A stretch of 64,000 nt of DNA from Collinsella sp. AM33-4BH (GTDB lineage: Bacteria > Actinomycetota > Coriobacteriia > Coriobacteriales > Coriobacteriaceae), in assembly GCF_003469205.1 (NCBI RefSeq), contig NZ_QSIN01000002.1:186001-250000 (forward strand). Direction: 5' to 3'. This document shows, in pieces, positions 42,838-51,969 of the stretch (position 1 is its first letter; every line of letters starts with the position of its first letter). The translations under genes were made by a program, and so were the position numbers. The notes beneath the pieces are model-generated. The model made no database searches and was not told the origin of the DNA. It saw nothing but the letters and a program-made list of their open reading frames with translations.

Positions 42838-43971
42838 ATGAGGGTTTCCTGCATAGCGTTCACTGAGAGGGGATATGCGTTGGCGGAGCGCACCGCACGC
42901 GCGCTTTCCGATTGCGCGCAGACAGGTGAGGATGACCCTGGCTGGGACGTTTCCGTTTCGCGCGGGTTCGGCGAGGGGAAGGCCGACCTGCGCGCATGGA
43001 CGGCGCTCGCGTGGGAAGCGTCGGACGCGCTTCTGTTCGTGGGCGCGGCGGGCATCGCCGTGCGGGCGATCGCGCCGCATGTCGCCTCGAAGGCAACCGA
43101 TTCCGCGGTTGTGGTGATCGACGAGGCGGGGCGCTTTGCCGTCCCACTTTTGTCGGGGCATTTGGGCGGTGCGAACGAGCTTGCGCAAACTGTGGCACGC
43201 GCGGCAGGGGCCATCCCCGTCATCACCACGGCGACCGACGTCCGCGGCGTGTGGGCGGTGGATACGTGGGCGCGCTGTGCGGGGCTCGCTGTTTCGAATC
43301 CCGAGGCTATCAAGCGAGTGTCGGCACGGCTGCTTTCGGGCGGGCGCGTGGCGCTCTATTCCGACATGCCGATTTCGGGACAGCCGCCTGAGGGGGTTGA
43401 CATTGCGTCCGACCGCGCTCGGGCCGATATCGTCGTGTCGCCGTTCGCTGGCGCGAATGCAGGTGCGTCCGTTCGCGCGGCGGAGACAACGGGCGAGGTC
43501 GTACCCGCCGGTGAGACGGGGAAGCCGGCGGGCGTGCGGGCTCAGGCGCCTGCGCCCGAGCCGCTTCGCCTTGTCGTGCCCTGCATCGTTGTGGGCATAG
43601 GGTGCCGCCGCGGTGCGTGCGCCGAAGCGATCGGGGAGGCGTTTCTTCTCGCGTGCGGGCAGGCGGGTATCTCGCCTTCGGCCGTGTGCGAGGCGGCGAC
43701 GATCGACGTGAAGGCGCGCGAGGAGGGTCTGCTCGCCTTCTGCCGCGCGCGCAATATCCCGCTCGCGACGTATTCCGCAGAGGAGTTGTCGCAGGTCGAA
43801 GGCAGCGTTTCGCCATCTGATTTCGTGCGCGCGACGGTGGGAGTCGACAACGTGTGCGAGCGTGCGGCGCTCGCGGACGGGGGCATACTTATCTTCCCGA
43901 AGCTCGCTCACGGCGGCGTGACCGTCGCGTTTTCCAAGGTAACTATCGAACTTTCGTTTAAGGAGCGGTGA
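42838..43971 (+). CDS. cbiG: cobalt-precorrin-5A hydrolase
   Basis: 377 residues. The N-terminal domain has FVGAAGIAVRAIAPHVASK and LLSGHLGGANELAQTVA, and the C-terminal domain GIGCRRGACAEAIGEAF and IDVKAREEGLLAF, both typical of CbiG. The domains are joined by an A/G/E-rich linker (about 210-240). CbiG opens the lactone of cobalt-precorrin-5A and releases acetaldehyde, and is specific to the anaerobic route. Confidence 0.92.
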   Translation: MRVSCIAFTERGYALAERTARALSDCAQTGEDDPGWDVSVSRGFGEGKADLRAWTALAWEASDALLFVGAAGIAVRAIAPHVASKATDSAVVVIDEAGRFAVPLLSGHLGGANELAQTVARAAGAIPVITTATDVRGVWAVDTWARCAGLAVSNPEAIKRVSARLLSGGRVALYSDMPISGQPPEGVDIASDRARADIVVSPFAGANAGASVRAAETTGEVVPAGETGKPAGVRAQAPAPEPLRLVVPCIVVGIGCRRGACAEAIGEAFLLACGQAGISPSAVCEAATIDVKAREEGLLAFCRARNIPLATYSAEELSQVEGSVSPSDFVRATVGVDNVCERAALADGGILIFPKLAHGGVTVAFSKVTIELSFKER

Positions 43972-44714
43972 TGGGAAAGCTCTTCGTAGTGGGGATCGGC
44001 CCGGGCGGCCCCGACGGCATGACGATTGCGGCTCGGCGCGCGCTCGAGGCGGTCGACATCGTTGTGGGGTACACGAAATACGTGGAGCTCGCGCTCGCCG
44101 CCGTGCCCGACGCGGCGCGTCTCGCGACGCCGATGATGCACGAGGTCGAACGGTGCCGCGTGGCGCTTTCGCGCGCGCAGAGTGGAGAAGCGGTGGCGCT
44201 CGTGTGCAGCGGTGACGCGGGCGTGTATGGCATGGCGAGCCCCGTGCTGGAGCTTGCGGAGGACTACCCCGATGTAGACGTGGAAGTTATCGCCGGGGCC
44301 ACCGCGGCTCAGAGCGGGTCGGCGGTGCTCGGCGCCCCGCTTGCCCACGATTTCGCGGTCGTGTCGCTTTCCGACCTGCTCACGCCGTGGGAGGTCATCG
44401 AGCACAGGCTCGCCGCCGTGGCGAGCGCCGACTTCTGCATCTGTTTGTACAACCCGCGCAGCAGAAAGCGCGCCGACAGGCTCTCGCGCGCGGCGAAGAT
44501 TATGCTCGAATGGAAGGCCCCCGACACGCTCTGCGGTTGGGTACGCAACATCGGGCGCGAGGGGCAGCAATCGGGCATGTGCAGGCTCTCCGAGCTGGGG
44601 GAGTTCGACGCCGACATGTTCACTACCGTGTTCGTCGGCAACGCGGACACGAAGCGCGTAGGCGGCCGTATGGTCACGCCGCGCGGGTATCGGGAGATTC
44701 CATGCGAAAGGTAA
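43971..44714 (+). CDS. cobJ: precorrin-3B/cobalt-factor III C17-methyltransferase
   Basis: 247 residues, starting at the ATG that overlaps the cbiG stop by one base. LFVVGIGPGGPDGMTIAARRAL, CSGDAGVYGMASPVLEL and FCICLYNPRSRKRADRL are CobJ/CbiH motifs. The enzyme methylates C17 with ring contraction. It has no fused ferredoxin-like or NirJ domain. It overlaps cobL by 13 bases. Confidence 0.92.
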   Translation: MGKLFVVGIGPGGPDGMTIAARRALEAVDIVVGYTKYVELALAAVPDAARLATPMMHEVERCRVALSRAQSGEAVALVCSGDAGVYGMASPVLELAEDYPDVDVEVIAGATAAQSGSAVLGAPLAHDFAVVSLSDLLTPWEVIEHRLAAVASADFCICLYNPRSRKRADRLSRAAKIMLEWKAPDTLCGWVRNIGREGQQSGMCRLSELGEFDADMFTTVFVGNADTKRVGGRMVTPRGYREIPCER

Positions 44715-46174
44715 CGATCATCGGGGCGGGGCCCGGAAACCCCGACTTGCTCTCGCGCGCGGCGCTCGACGCGATCGACATCGCCGACGTGGTCATCGGC
44801 GCTCATCGCGCGCTCGTCGGCATCGACGTGCCGCCCGACGTGGTGAGATGCGAGCTCGTTAAGACGGCGGACATCGTCGCCGCGCTCACCGATGCGGCGT
44901 CGTGGCAGCGCGCCGTGGTCGTGATGACGGGCGATGTGGGGCTGTTCAGCGGCGCGCGCCGCTTGGTGGAGGCGCTCTCCGGCGACGCGCAGGTGGACGT
45001 GCGCGTCATTCCCGGCATAAGCTCAGCGTCGTATCTCGCCGCGCGCCTCGCGCGTCCATGGCAGGATTGGCGCTTCGTGAGCGCTCACGGCGTGGCGTGC
45101 GACATTGTGGCCGAGGCCGAGCGCGCAGGTGAGCTCTTCCTCGCCACGTCGGGCGGGGAAGACCCCTCGCGACTTTCGGGCGAGCTTGTGCAGGCGGGCT
45201 TCGGGGACGCACGCGTGACGGTGGCCGAGCGCCTGTCGTACCCCGACGAGCGCATCACCTGCGCGACCGCAAGTGAAATCGCAGGTCAGACGTTCGACGA
45301 CTTGAACGTGATGCTTATCGAGTTCACAGACTGCGCCGGGTCGCCTGCGGGCTCTAGCGCAGCCTCCGAGGCGCCGGCCGGCGCGTCTGCGCCCGCGGCG
45401 GCTTCTTTCGTGGCGGTCTCTGCGGGCGCATTCCGCGCCGCGAGCTCCCGCTGGCCGTACGCTTCCTCGGGCATTCCCGACGAGCTCTTCATCCGCGGCG
45501 ACGTTCCCATGACCAAGCAGGAGGTGCGCGCCGTCGCGCTCGCGAAGCTGCGCCTTACCGCGACCGACACCGTGTGGGATGTCGGCGCCGGCACGGGGAG
45601 CGTGTCGATCGAGGCGGCGCTCGTCGCGCGAGCGGGGTCGGTATGGGCGGTCGAGCGCAACGCGGCCGGCGTGCGGCTCATCCGAGAGAACGCGGATGCA
45701 TTCGGGTGCGGCAACGTGCATGCGGTCCCCGGTGTCGCCCCCGAAGCGCTCGCGAAACTGCCCGTCCCCGACGCCGTGTTCGTCGGCGGGAGCGCGGGCG
45801 AGCTTCCCTCCATCGTGGAGGCGGCTCTCGAGAAGAACTCGCAGGTTCGCCTGTGCGTGCCATGCGTCACCGTTGAGACGCTCACCGAGGCGTGCGCGCT
45901 CCTCTCGGGTTCGCGCTTTAAGGGGTTCGAGGCGTGCCAGGTGTCGGCCGCCCGCGCCGAGGCTGTAGGCTCGCACCATCTTATGAAGGCGCAAAACCCC
46001 GTGTTCCTCGTCAGCGCGCGTGGTGCGGCCGCGGATGCCGAGGAGCTTGCCGAAGTCGGGGCGCTTGCTGAATCGCCTGTCGGCGAGGACCCCTCTGCGG
46101 AGGGGAACCCATCCGTTGAGGTGGTCTCGCTTGCTAATTGCAACGCCGCAGGTGGGGAAGGCGGCGCCCGGTGA
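44702..46174 (+). CDS. cobL: precorrin-6Y C5,15-methyltransferase, CbiE-CbiT fusion
   Basis: 490 residues. The N-terminal CbiE part has VTIIGAGPGNPDLLSRAAL and VVMTGDVGLFSGARRL; the C-terminal CbiT part begins near residue 260 with GIPDELFIRGDVPMTKQEVR and has the SAM motif VWDVGAGTGSVSIEAAL. Between them is an A/S-rich linker (about 220-250). It carries out C5 methylation and C15 methylation with decarboxylation. An extra ~40-residue A/E-rich tail follows the CbiT domain. Confidence 0.92.
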   Translation: MRKVTIIGAGPGNPDLLSRAALDAIDIADVVIGAHRALVGIDVPPDVVRCELVKTADIVAALTDAASWQRAVVVMTGDVGLFSGARRLVEALSGDAQVDVRVIPGISSASYLAARLARPWQDWRFVSAHGVACDIVAEAERAGELFLATSGGEDPSRLSGELVQAGFGDARVTVAERLSYPDERITCATASEIAGQTFDDLNVMLIEFTDCAGSPAGSSAASEAPAGASAPAAASFVAVSAGAFRAASSRWPYASSGIPDELFIRGDVPMTKQEVRAVALAKLRLTATDTVWDVGAGTGSVSIEAALVARAGSVWAVERNAAGVRLIRENADAFGCGNVHAVPGVAPEALAKLPVPDAVFVGGSAGELPSIVEAALEKNSQVRLCVPCVTVETLTEACALLSGSRFKGFEACQVSAARAEAVGSHHLMKAQNPVFLVSARGAAADAEELAEVGALAESPVGEDPSAEGNPSVEVVSLANCNAAGGEGGAR

Positions 46175-47553
46175 TTACGTCCATCCCGCGCTTCATGGTC
46201 GCTGCGCCCTCGAGCGGGAGCGGCAAGACGGTCGTAACGTGCGCGCTCCTGCGCGCGCTCGCGCGCCGTGGTCTTGCGTGCGCGGCCTTCAAATGCGGCC
46301 CCGACTACATTGACCCGCTCTTTCATCGCCGCGTCGTGGGTGCGCGCTCGGGCAACTTAGACGGCTTCTTCACCGACGCCCCGACGCTGCGCGCCCTGCT
46401 CGCACGCGGCGCCGCGGGCGCGGATGTCGCGGTGCTCGAGGGGGTCATGGGCTTCTACGACGGCATGGCGCCCGGCGTGGCCGACGCGAGCAGCTATCAG
46501 GTTGCGCGCGACACGGAAACGCCGGTCGTTTTAGTGGTGAACGGGCGCGGGGCGTCTTTATCGCTCGCCGCCGTAATCCGCGGCATCGCCGAGTTCCTGC
46601 CTTGTGCGAACGTGCGCGGCGTCGTGCTGAACAAGACGAGCGCCGCTGCCTGCGCCTACGCGGCGCCTGCGATCGAGAAGCACACGGGCGTCGCGGTTTT
46701 GGGGAATATCCCCGCCGACGAGGCGTTCTCGCTCGAAAGCCGGCATCTGGGGCTTGTGACCGCCGACGAGGTCGAGCAGCTCTCCGCGCGCATCGACAAG
46801 ATGGCCGAGCTGGTGGAAAAGAGCGTCGACGTCGACCGCTTGCTTGAAATAGCGGCGACGGCACCCGATATCCGCGAGGAACCTTACCGGTTGGAGCCGA
46901 TCGCGGGAGCGCGGCCCATCGTCGCCGTCGCGCGTGACGAGGCGTTCTCGTTCTACTACGAGGAGAACCTGCGCGCGCTCGAGGACCTGGGTTGCGAGCT
47001 GGCCTTTTTCAGCCCCCTGTGTGATAGCGAGTTGCCCCGGGGGGCAAGCGCCCTCTATCTGGGGGGCGGCTACCCGGAGCTCCATGCGCGGCAGCTCTCC
47101 GAGAACGCGCCGATGCGCGAGGCGGTGCGGTGCGCGGTGGAATTCGGCATGCCGACGGTCGCCGAATGCGGTGGGTTTCTGTACCTGCAGCGCGAAATCG
47201 CCGATAGCGAGGGGCGGCGCTGGCCTGTTGCGGGCGCCCTTGAGGGCGCGAGCGAGAACGGGGGAAGGCTGTCCCATTTCGGGTACGTGGAGCTCACTTC
47301 CCAACGCGACGGGCTCTACGGGCCGCGCGGCACACGCATCCACGCGCACGAGTTCCACTACTGGCAGTCCACCTGCCCGGGCGGCGACTTCTGGGCGCAG
47401 AAGCCCCGGCGCGACAAGGGCTGGCCGTGCATGTCGACCACCCCGTCCCTGGTTGCGGGCTTCCCGCATGTGTACTATCCTGCGAACCCCGACGTTGCGC
47501 GCGCGTTCGCGTCTGCCGCAGCGTCGTTTGCAGAGAGGAGACGGCATGGCTGA
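46171..47553 (+). CDS. cbiA: cobyrinate a,c-diamide synthase
   Basis: 460 residues from a GTG overlapping the cobL stop (GTGA). The N-terminal P-loop is MVAAPSSGSGKTVVTCALL, KCGPDYIDPLFH is conserved, and VLEGVMGFYDG supplies Walker-B-like residues. The C-terminal glutaminase domain has LGGGYPELHARQLS and the nucleophile in VAECGGFLYLQ. It amidates the a and c side chains using glutamine and ATP. Confidence 0.94.
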   Translation: MITSIPRFMVAAPSSGSGKTVVTCALLRALARRGLACAAFKCGPDYIDPLFHRRVVGARSGNLDGFFTDAPTLRALLARGAAGADVAVLEGVMGFYDGMAPGVADASSYQVARDTETPVVLVVNGRGASLSLAAVIRGIAEFLPCANVRGVVLNKTSAAACAYAAPAIEKHTGVAVLGNIPADEAFSLESRHLGLVTADEVEQLSARIDKMAELVEKSVDVDRLLEIAATAPDIREEPYRLEPIAGARPIVAVARDEAFSFYYEENLRALEDLGCELAFFSPLCDSELPRGASALYLGGGYPELHARQLSENAPMREAVRCAVEFGMPTVAECGGFLYLQREIADSEGRRWPVAGALEGASENGGRLSHFGYVELTSQRDGLYGPRGTRIHAHEFHYWQSTCPGGDFWAQKPRRDKGWPCMSTTPSLVAGFPHVYYPANPDVARAFASAAASFAERRRHG

Positions 47554-48688
47554 AGCAACCGAAACCGCGCTCGCCTGCATCCGCGAGGAAGTCGAGCGCG
47601 CGTTCTCGTCGGCGCCGGGCGCCGTGCTCGAAGCCACGCTCCCCCGGATCGAGCCCGCAGACGAGTGCGCCCGCGCCGCCGCGTACGCCGCGTGGGACTC
47701 CATCGCGCACCCCTTGGGGGGATTGGGCGACTTTGAAGACGCCGTCGCGTGTATCGCCGCAGCTCAGGGGAGCGCCGAGGTGGCCGAGTTTCCCCGTGCG
47801 CTCGCGGTATTCTTCTCCGACAACGGTGTCGTTGCCGAAGGCGTGTCGCAAAGCGGGCAAGACGTGACGCGAGCCGTCGCGCGCAACATGTGCGAGGGGG
47901 CCACGAGCGCCTGCCGCATGGCGGCGTTCGCGGGTGCCGAGGTCGTGCCCGTCGACGTGGGTATGGCCCGGGGTATAGAAGACACGCGCATGGTGCGCGC
48001 GAACGTGCGGCGGGGGAGCGGCAACATCGCGCACGGTTCCGCTATGTCTCGCGATGGGGCCGTGCGCGCGATCGAGGTCGGAATCGCCGTCGCGTGCGGG
48101 CTTGCCCGCACCGGCGTGCGCCTTCTCGCCGCGGGCGAGATGGGCATCGGCAACACGACCACCTCTGCGGCGGTGGCCGCAGTGCTCATCCGGGCGGAAG
48201 CGCGGAGCCTCGTCGGGCGCGGCGCGGGGCTCTCGGACGCCTCACTCGCGCGCAAGCGCGACGTGGTCGAGCGTGCTATCGACGCGAACTCGCCCGATCC
48301 CGCCGACCCAATCGACGTGCTCTCGAAGGTGGGCGGCTTCGACATCGCGGCGATGTGCGGCTTCTACCTGGGGGCCGCGGCCTCGAAGGCGCCGGCGCTC
48401 CTCGACGGGGTCATATCCTGCACGGCGGCCCTGTGCGCGGCGCGCCTGTGCCCCAACGCCTTGGGCTACCTCGTGGGCACCCACGCATCAAGCGAACCCG
48501 CAAGCCAGGAGCTCCTTCGCGAGCTCGGCATAAAGGCACCACTCGACGCAGGCATGCACTTGGGCGAGGGCGCGGGCGCCATGGCGTATCTGCCCCTTCT
48601 GGATTCGGCGTTGCGCGTGTACCGGGATGGGAAGACGTTCACGGCGACTGGTATGGCTGCGTACGAGCATTTCGAGGCCGGGAAATGA
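47546..48688 (+). CDS. cobT: nicotinate-nucleotide--dimethylbenzimidazole phosphoribosyltransferase
   Basis: 380 residues from the ATG at 47546, with GAGAGGAG upstream. KPxG-like AAYAAWDSIAHPLGGLGDFED at the N-terminus, FFSDNGVVAEGVSQSGQDVT, LLAAGEMGIGNTTTSAAV and the end with LGEGAGAMAYLPLLDSAL (catalytic E) are CobT motifs. It activates the lower-ligand base to its ribotide. The genes making the base are not in the window. Confidence 0.94.
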   Translation: MAEATETALACIREEVERAFSSAPGAVLEATLPRIEPADECARAAAYAAWDSIAHPLGGLGDFEDAVACIAAAQGSAEVAEFPRALAVFFSDNGVVAEGVSQSGQDVTRAVARNMCEGATSACRMAAFAGAEVVPVDVGMARGIEDTRMVRANVRRGSGNIAHGSAMSRDGAVRAIEVGIAVACGLARTGVRLLAAGEMGIGNTTTSAAVAAVLIRAEARSLVGRGAGLSDASLARKRDVVERAIDANSPDPADPIDVLSKVGGFDIAAMCGFYLGAAASKAPALLDGVISCTAALCAARLCPNALGYLVGTHASSEPASQELLRELGIKAPLDAGMHLGEGAGAMAYLPLLDSALRVYRDGKTFTATGMAAYEHFEAGK

Positions 48689-49233
48689 CGGTGACACTTG
48701 TCATCGGCGCCGCCGCGAGCGGCAAGAGCGCCTACGCCGAGTCCCTGTGCCTCGGGCACGACGGCCCCCGCGTGTACCTGGCAACGATGGAGCCCTTCGG
48801 GGAAGAGGGCGCCCGCCGCATCGCGCGCCATCGGTCGCTGCGCGAGGGCAAGGGGTTTTCCACCCTCGAGTGCACGCGTGACGTGGGCGCCGCAGTGCCC
48901 GGGCTTCCGCGCGGCTGCACGCTTCTTTTGGAGGACGTGGGCAACCTGGTTGCGAACGAGCTTTTCGCGGAAGGCGGCTTGTCCCCACGTGACCCCGACG
49001 CTGCGGCGCGCGAGGTGCTCGGAGGCATTGAACGGCTCGCTCAGGCCGCTGCGTATACGGTGGTGGTCACCGTCGACGTGTTCGCCGATGGGATGCGCTA
49101 CGATGAAGGGACCGAGGCATGGAGGCGCGCGCTCGCGCGCGTGAACGCGGGTGTGGCGGCGCTGGCCGATCGCGCAGTCGAAGTGGTATGCGGGATTCCC
49201 GTGTGTATGAAAGGCGAAGGACCTACAAGGTGA
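48685..49233 (+). CDS. cobU: adenosylcobinamide kinase / adenosylcobinamide-phosphate guanylyltransferase
   Basis: 182 residues, overlapping cobT by 4 bases. LVIGAAASGKSAYAE is the P-loop (usually GGxRSGKSxxAE), followed by VYLATMEPFGEEGARRIARH with the guanylated histidine, LLEDVGNLVANELF and VVCGIPVCMKG. It activates the propanolamine arm before the base is joined. Confidence 0.92.
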   Translation: MTVTLVIGAAASGKSAYAESLCLGHDGPRVYLATMEPFGEEGARRIARHRSLREGKGFSTLECTRDVGAAVPGLPRGCTLLLEDVGNLVANELFAEGGLSPRDPDAAAREVLGGIERLAQAAAYTVVVTVDVFADGMRYDEGTEAWRRALARVNAGVAALADRAVEVVCGIPVCMKGEGPTR

Positions 49234-49997
49234 AGATAGTAGAGGCAATCGGCGCGGCGTTCGGAACGTTCTCGCGCATCCCCGTCCCGAAATCGGCCTG
49301 GACCGATTTCGGGTCAACCCATGCGCTTGCCGTGTTTCCCCTGGTGGGCCTTGCGGAAGGCTTCCTCATGACGGCGTGGGGGTACGTGGCGAACCTGCTC
49401 GGCGTGCCCGCGACCATCGTCGCGGCCGTGCTCGTGGCGCTGCCTGTGGCGGTGACGGGAGGCATCCACCTAGACGGGCTCTGCGACACCTCCGATGCGC
49501 TTGCAAGTTGGGCCCCGCGCGAGCGAAAGCTCGAGATCATGCACGACCCGCGGGCGGGCGCCTTCGGGGTCATCGGTGTTGTTGTGTTCCTTATTCTGCA
49601 GTTTTCCCTGTTCACCGCGCTGCCGCTTACGGCGGGGGCGTTCCTCGCGCTTCTGTGCTCGCTCGTGTTCTCCCGCTCGCTTTCGGGGCTCGCCGTTGAA
49701 TACTGGCCTGCCGCGCGGGCGGACGGCATGGCCGCGGGGCTCTCGCCTGCGAAGAAGCGCGCGGCGATCGTCGTTCCGCTTTACGCTTTCGCAGCGGCTT
49801 CGGCTGCAGGGATGGTCGCGTGCGCTCAGGCCGTCGGCGCCCTTATGGCGGTGGCGGGGCTTTTGGTGCTCGCGTGGTACCGCCATGTTGCCCTGTCCCG
49901 CTTCGGCGGGGTGACGGGGGATTTGGCCGGATGGTTTCTGCAATGGGCCGAGCTCGCGATGCTTGCCATGCTGGTGGTGGGGGGCATGCTCCTATGA
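49230..49997 (+). CDS. cobS: adenosylcobinamide-GDP ribazoletransferase
   Basis: 255 residues from a GTG overlapping the cobU stop. FGTFSRIPVPKS, GGIHLDGLCDTSDALASWAP and RKLEIMHDPRAGAFG are the CobS signature; about six membrane segments follow. It joins the activated base to adenosylcobinamide-GDP at the membrane. It overlaps the next gene by 4 bases. Confidence 0.94.
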   Translation: MKIVEAIGAAFGTFSRIPVPKSAWTDFGSTHALAVFPLVGLAEGFLMTAWGYVANLLGVPATIVAAVLVALPVAVTGGIHLDGLCDTSDALASWAPRERKLEIMHDPRAGAFGVIGVVVFLILQFSLFTALPLTAGAFLALLCSLVFSRSLSGLAVEYWPAARADGMAAGLSPAKKRAAIVVPLYAFAAASAAGMVACAQAVGALMAVAGLLVLAWYRHVALSRFGGVTGDLAGWFLQWAELAMLAMLVVGGMLL

Positions 49998-50995
49998 TGC
50001 TCGTGGTAGGTGGCGCGCATTCGGGGAAGAGGACCTTCGTGCGCGAAAAACTCGGGTTCGCGGCGGACGATTTCGTCGACGCGGCGCAGCTTGCGGAGGG
50101 CGGCGTGCCCGCGGCTTTTGCCGGCCGCGTCGCATACCATGCTGAGGAACTCGTACGCGCGCTCGACGCTGACCGGGCGCTCGAGCGGCTGATCGGCTTC
50201 GACGCAGTGATTCTGCCCTTGGTCGGCTCGGGGGTCGTCCCCATGAGTGCGGAAGACGCCCAATGGCGCGAGCGCGCGGGGCGCCTGGGATGCGCGCTCG
50301 CTGCGCGCGCCGACGTCGTCGTGCGCATGACGTGCGGGATTCCCCAGGTCATCAAAGGAAACCTTGCCGATGCACCTCGAGGGACGCAGGGCGCGGGTGC
50401 GCTTTTGGAAGTCGTCTTCGTGCGCCATGGTGCCACGGCGGGCACGGAAGACCATCGCTACAGCGGGGCGGGCACCGACGAGCCCCTGTCGAGTGCGGGC
50501 GAGCGCGCTTTGCGCGACCTCGCGTGCGATCGTGACGTGTTCCGTGTTATCACGAGCGGCATGGCCCGCACCGACCAGACGGCGCGCATCCTCTTCCCGA
50601 ACGCGGAGCTTATGGCGTGCCCCGGTCTGCGCGAGATGGATTTCGGCGACTTCGAGGGGCGAAGCGCCGCCGAGCTTAAAGAGGATGCGCGCTATCGCGC
50701 CTGGGTAGACTCCTGGTGCGAGACGCGCTGCCCGCATGGCGAGGGCAAGAGCGATTTCACCCGCCGCGTCATCGCGGCGTTTCGGGAGGCGTGCGAATCG
50801 GAGCGCGCCCAGGGGAGTGGGCGCGCCGTCTTCGTCGTTCACGCGGGTACCGTGAAAGCGCTGCTCTCCGAGCTAGCTGTCCCGAAAATGGGATACTTCG
50901 ACGTGCATACCGAGCCGGGCGGCGCATGGGCCGCCACTTGGGATGGGCGCTGCCTTCGCGACGTTCGCCCCGCTTGGGGGGGCGATGCCCGGTGA
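49994..50995 (+). CDS. fusion of a CobU-like P-loop domain and a CobC-type phosphatase
   Basis: 333 residues. The first ~135 residues look like a second, shortened CobU: LVVGGAHSGKRTFVREKLG (P-loop) and VRMTCGIPQVIKG, which matches the C-terminus of the neighbouring CobU. From about residue 138 a histidine phosphatase begins: VFVRHGATAG, ITSGMARTDQTARIL, REMDFGDFEG and VVHAGTVKALL, with both catalytic histidines. The phosphatase part fits CobC (removal of the ribazole 5'-phosphate). The role of the CobU-like half is unclear because a full cobU lies two genes upstream. Confidence 0.78.
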   Translation: MMLVVGGAHSGKRTFVREKLGFAADDFVDAAQLAEGGVPAAFAGRVAYHAEELVRALDADRALERLIGFDAVILPLVGSGVVPMSAEDAQWRERAGRLGCALAARADVVVRMTCGIPQVIKGNLADAPRGTQGAGALLEVVFVRHGATAGTEDHRYSGAGTDEPLSSAGERALRDLACDRDVFRVITSGMARTDQTARILFPNAELMACPGLREMDFGDFEGRSAAELKEDARYRAWVDSWCETRCPHGEGKSDFTRRVIAAFREACESERAQGSGRAVFVVHAGTVKALLSELAVPKMGYFDVHTEPGGAWAATWDGRCLRDVRPAWGGDAR

Positions 50996-51969
50996 TGACG
51001 ATTCTTGCCGTCGCCGCCGGGTTCGCGGCCGACCTTGCCTTCGGCGACCCGCGCTGGCTTCCCCATCCCGTCGTCGCCATGGGGCGCGCGATCACGTGGG
51101 CCGAAGGCCGCCTGCGGGGCGCATTCCCGCAAACGTCCGCGGGCACGCGCGCCGCAGGGCTTGTGCTCGCCGTGGCGCTTCCGCTTGCGTGTGGGCTTTT
51201 GACCTGGGGAATCCTGCATCTTTGCGGCATGGTTCACTCCGGCTTGCGCTTCGTGGCCGAGACATGGGCGAGCTATCAGATTCTCGCGGCATGCGAGCTG
51301 CGCCGCCAGAGCCTGGCCGTTGCCCGCGCGTTCTCGAAGGGCGGACTTGTCGCGGCGCGCGAAGCCGTCGGGCTCATCGTGGGACGTGACACGTCTGTTC
51401 TCGACGAGCAGGGCGTCGCGCGCGCCGCCGTGGAAACGGTGGCGGAGAACGCGAGCGACGGTGTCATCGCGCCGCTTTTCTACCTTATGATCGGGGGTGC
51501 GCCTTTGGGCATGGCGTACAAGGCGGTGAACACGCTCGACAGCATGGTGGGCTACAAAAACGAGCGCTACATCGACTTCGGCTGCGCCTCGGCGCGCCTC
51601 GACGATGCGGTGAACTGGATTCCCTCGCGGTTATCGGCCCTGTTCATGATCGCCGTGTGCCCGATCGTCGGGCTCGACGCGCGCGGGGCGGCGCGCATCT
51701 GGCGTCGCGACAGGCGTCGCCATGCGAGCCCGAACGCGGCGCAGACCGAGTCGGCGTGCGCGGGTGCGCTCGGACTGCGCCTGGCAGGACCCGCGGTGTA
51801 TTTCGGCAAGCTCGTTGAGAAACCGACGATAGGCGACGCGTCCCGCGAAATCGAGTGGGGCGACATCGCCCGGGCGACAAGGCTCATGCTCGCCGCGTCC
51901 GTATGCGCGCTCGTCGTCTTCGGCGCCGCGCGCGCGGCGGTCGTGCTCGCCGTGGGGGCGATGGCATGA
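50995..51969 (+). CDS. cbiB: adenosylcobinamide-phosphate synthase
   Basis: 324 residues, overlapping the previous stop by one base. DLAFGDPRWLPHPVVAMGR, RAAVETVAENASDGVIAPLFY, YKAVNTLDSMVGYKNERY and GCASARLDDAVNWIPSRL are CbiB/CobD signature blocks. It is a membrane protein with about four segments that joins aminopropanol phosphate to adenosylcobyric acid. Confidence 0.94.
   Translation: MTILAVAAGFAADLAFGDPRWLPHPVVAMGRAITWAEGRLRGAFPQTSAGTRAAGLVLAVALPLACGLLTWGILHLCGMVHSGLRFVAETWASYQILAACELRRQSLAVARAFSKGGLVAAREAVGLIVGRDTSVLDEQGVARAAVETVAENASDGVIAPLFYLMIGGAPLGMAYKAVNTLDSMVGYKNERYIDFGCASARLDDAVNWIPSRLSALFMIAVCPIVGLDARGAARIWRRDRRRHASPNAAQTESACAGALGLRLAGPAVYFGKLVEKPTIGDASREIEWGDIARATRLMLAASVCALVVFGAARAAVVLAVGAMA

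Noticed and set aside
42124..43911. A 595-codon minus-strand frame over cobI and cbiG
   Set aside because: R/H/A-rich translation typical of antisense frames in GC-rich DNA; the plus strand encodes well-recognised enzymes.
44387..44701. Upstream extension of the cobL frame
   Set aside because: The 105 extra codons are R-rich out-of-frame sequence of cobJ; the ATG at 44702 gives the proper CbiE start.
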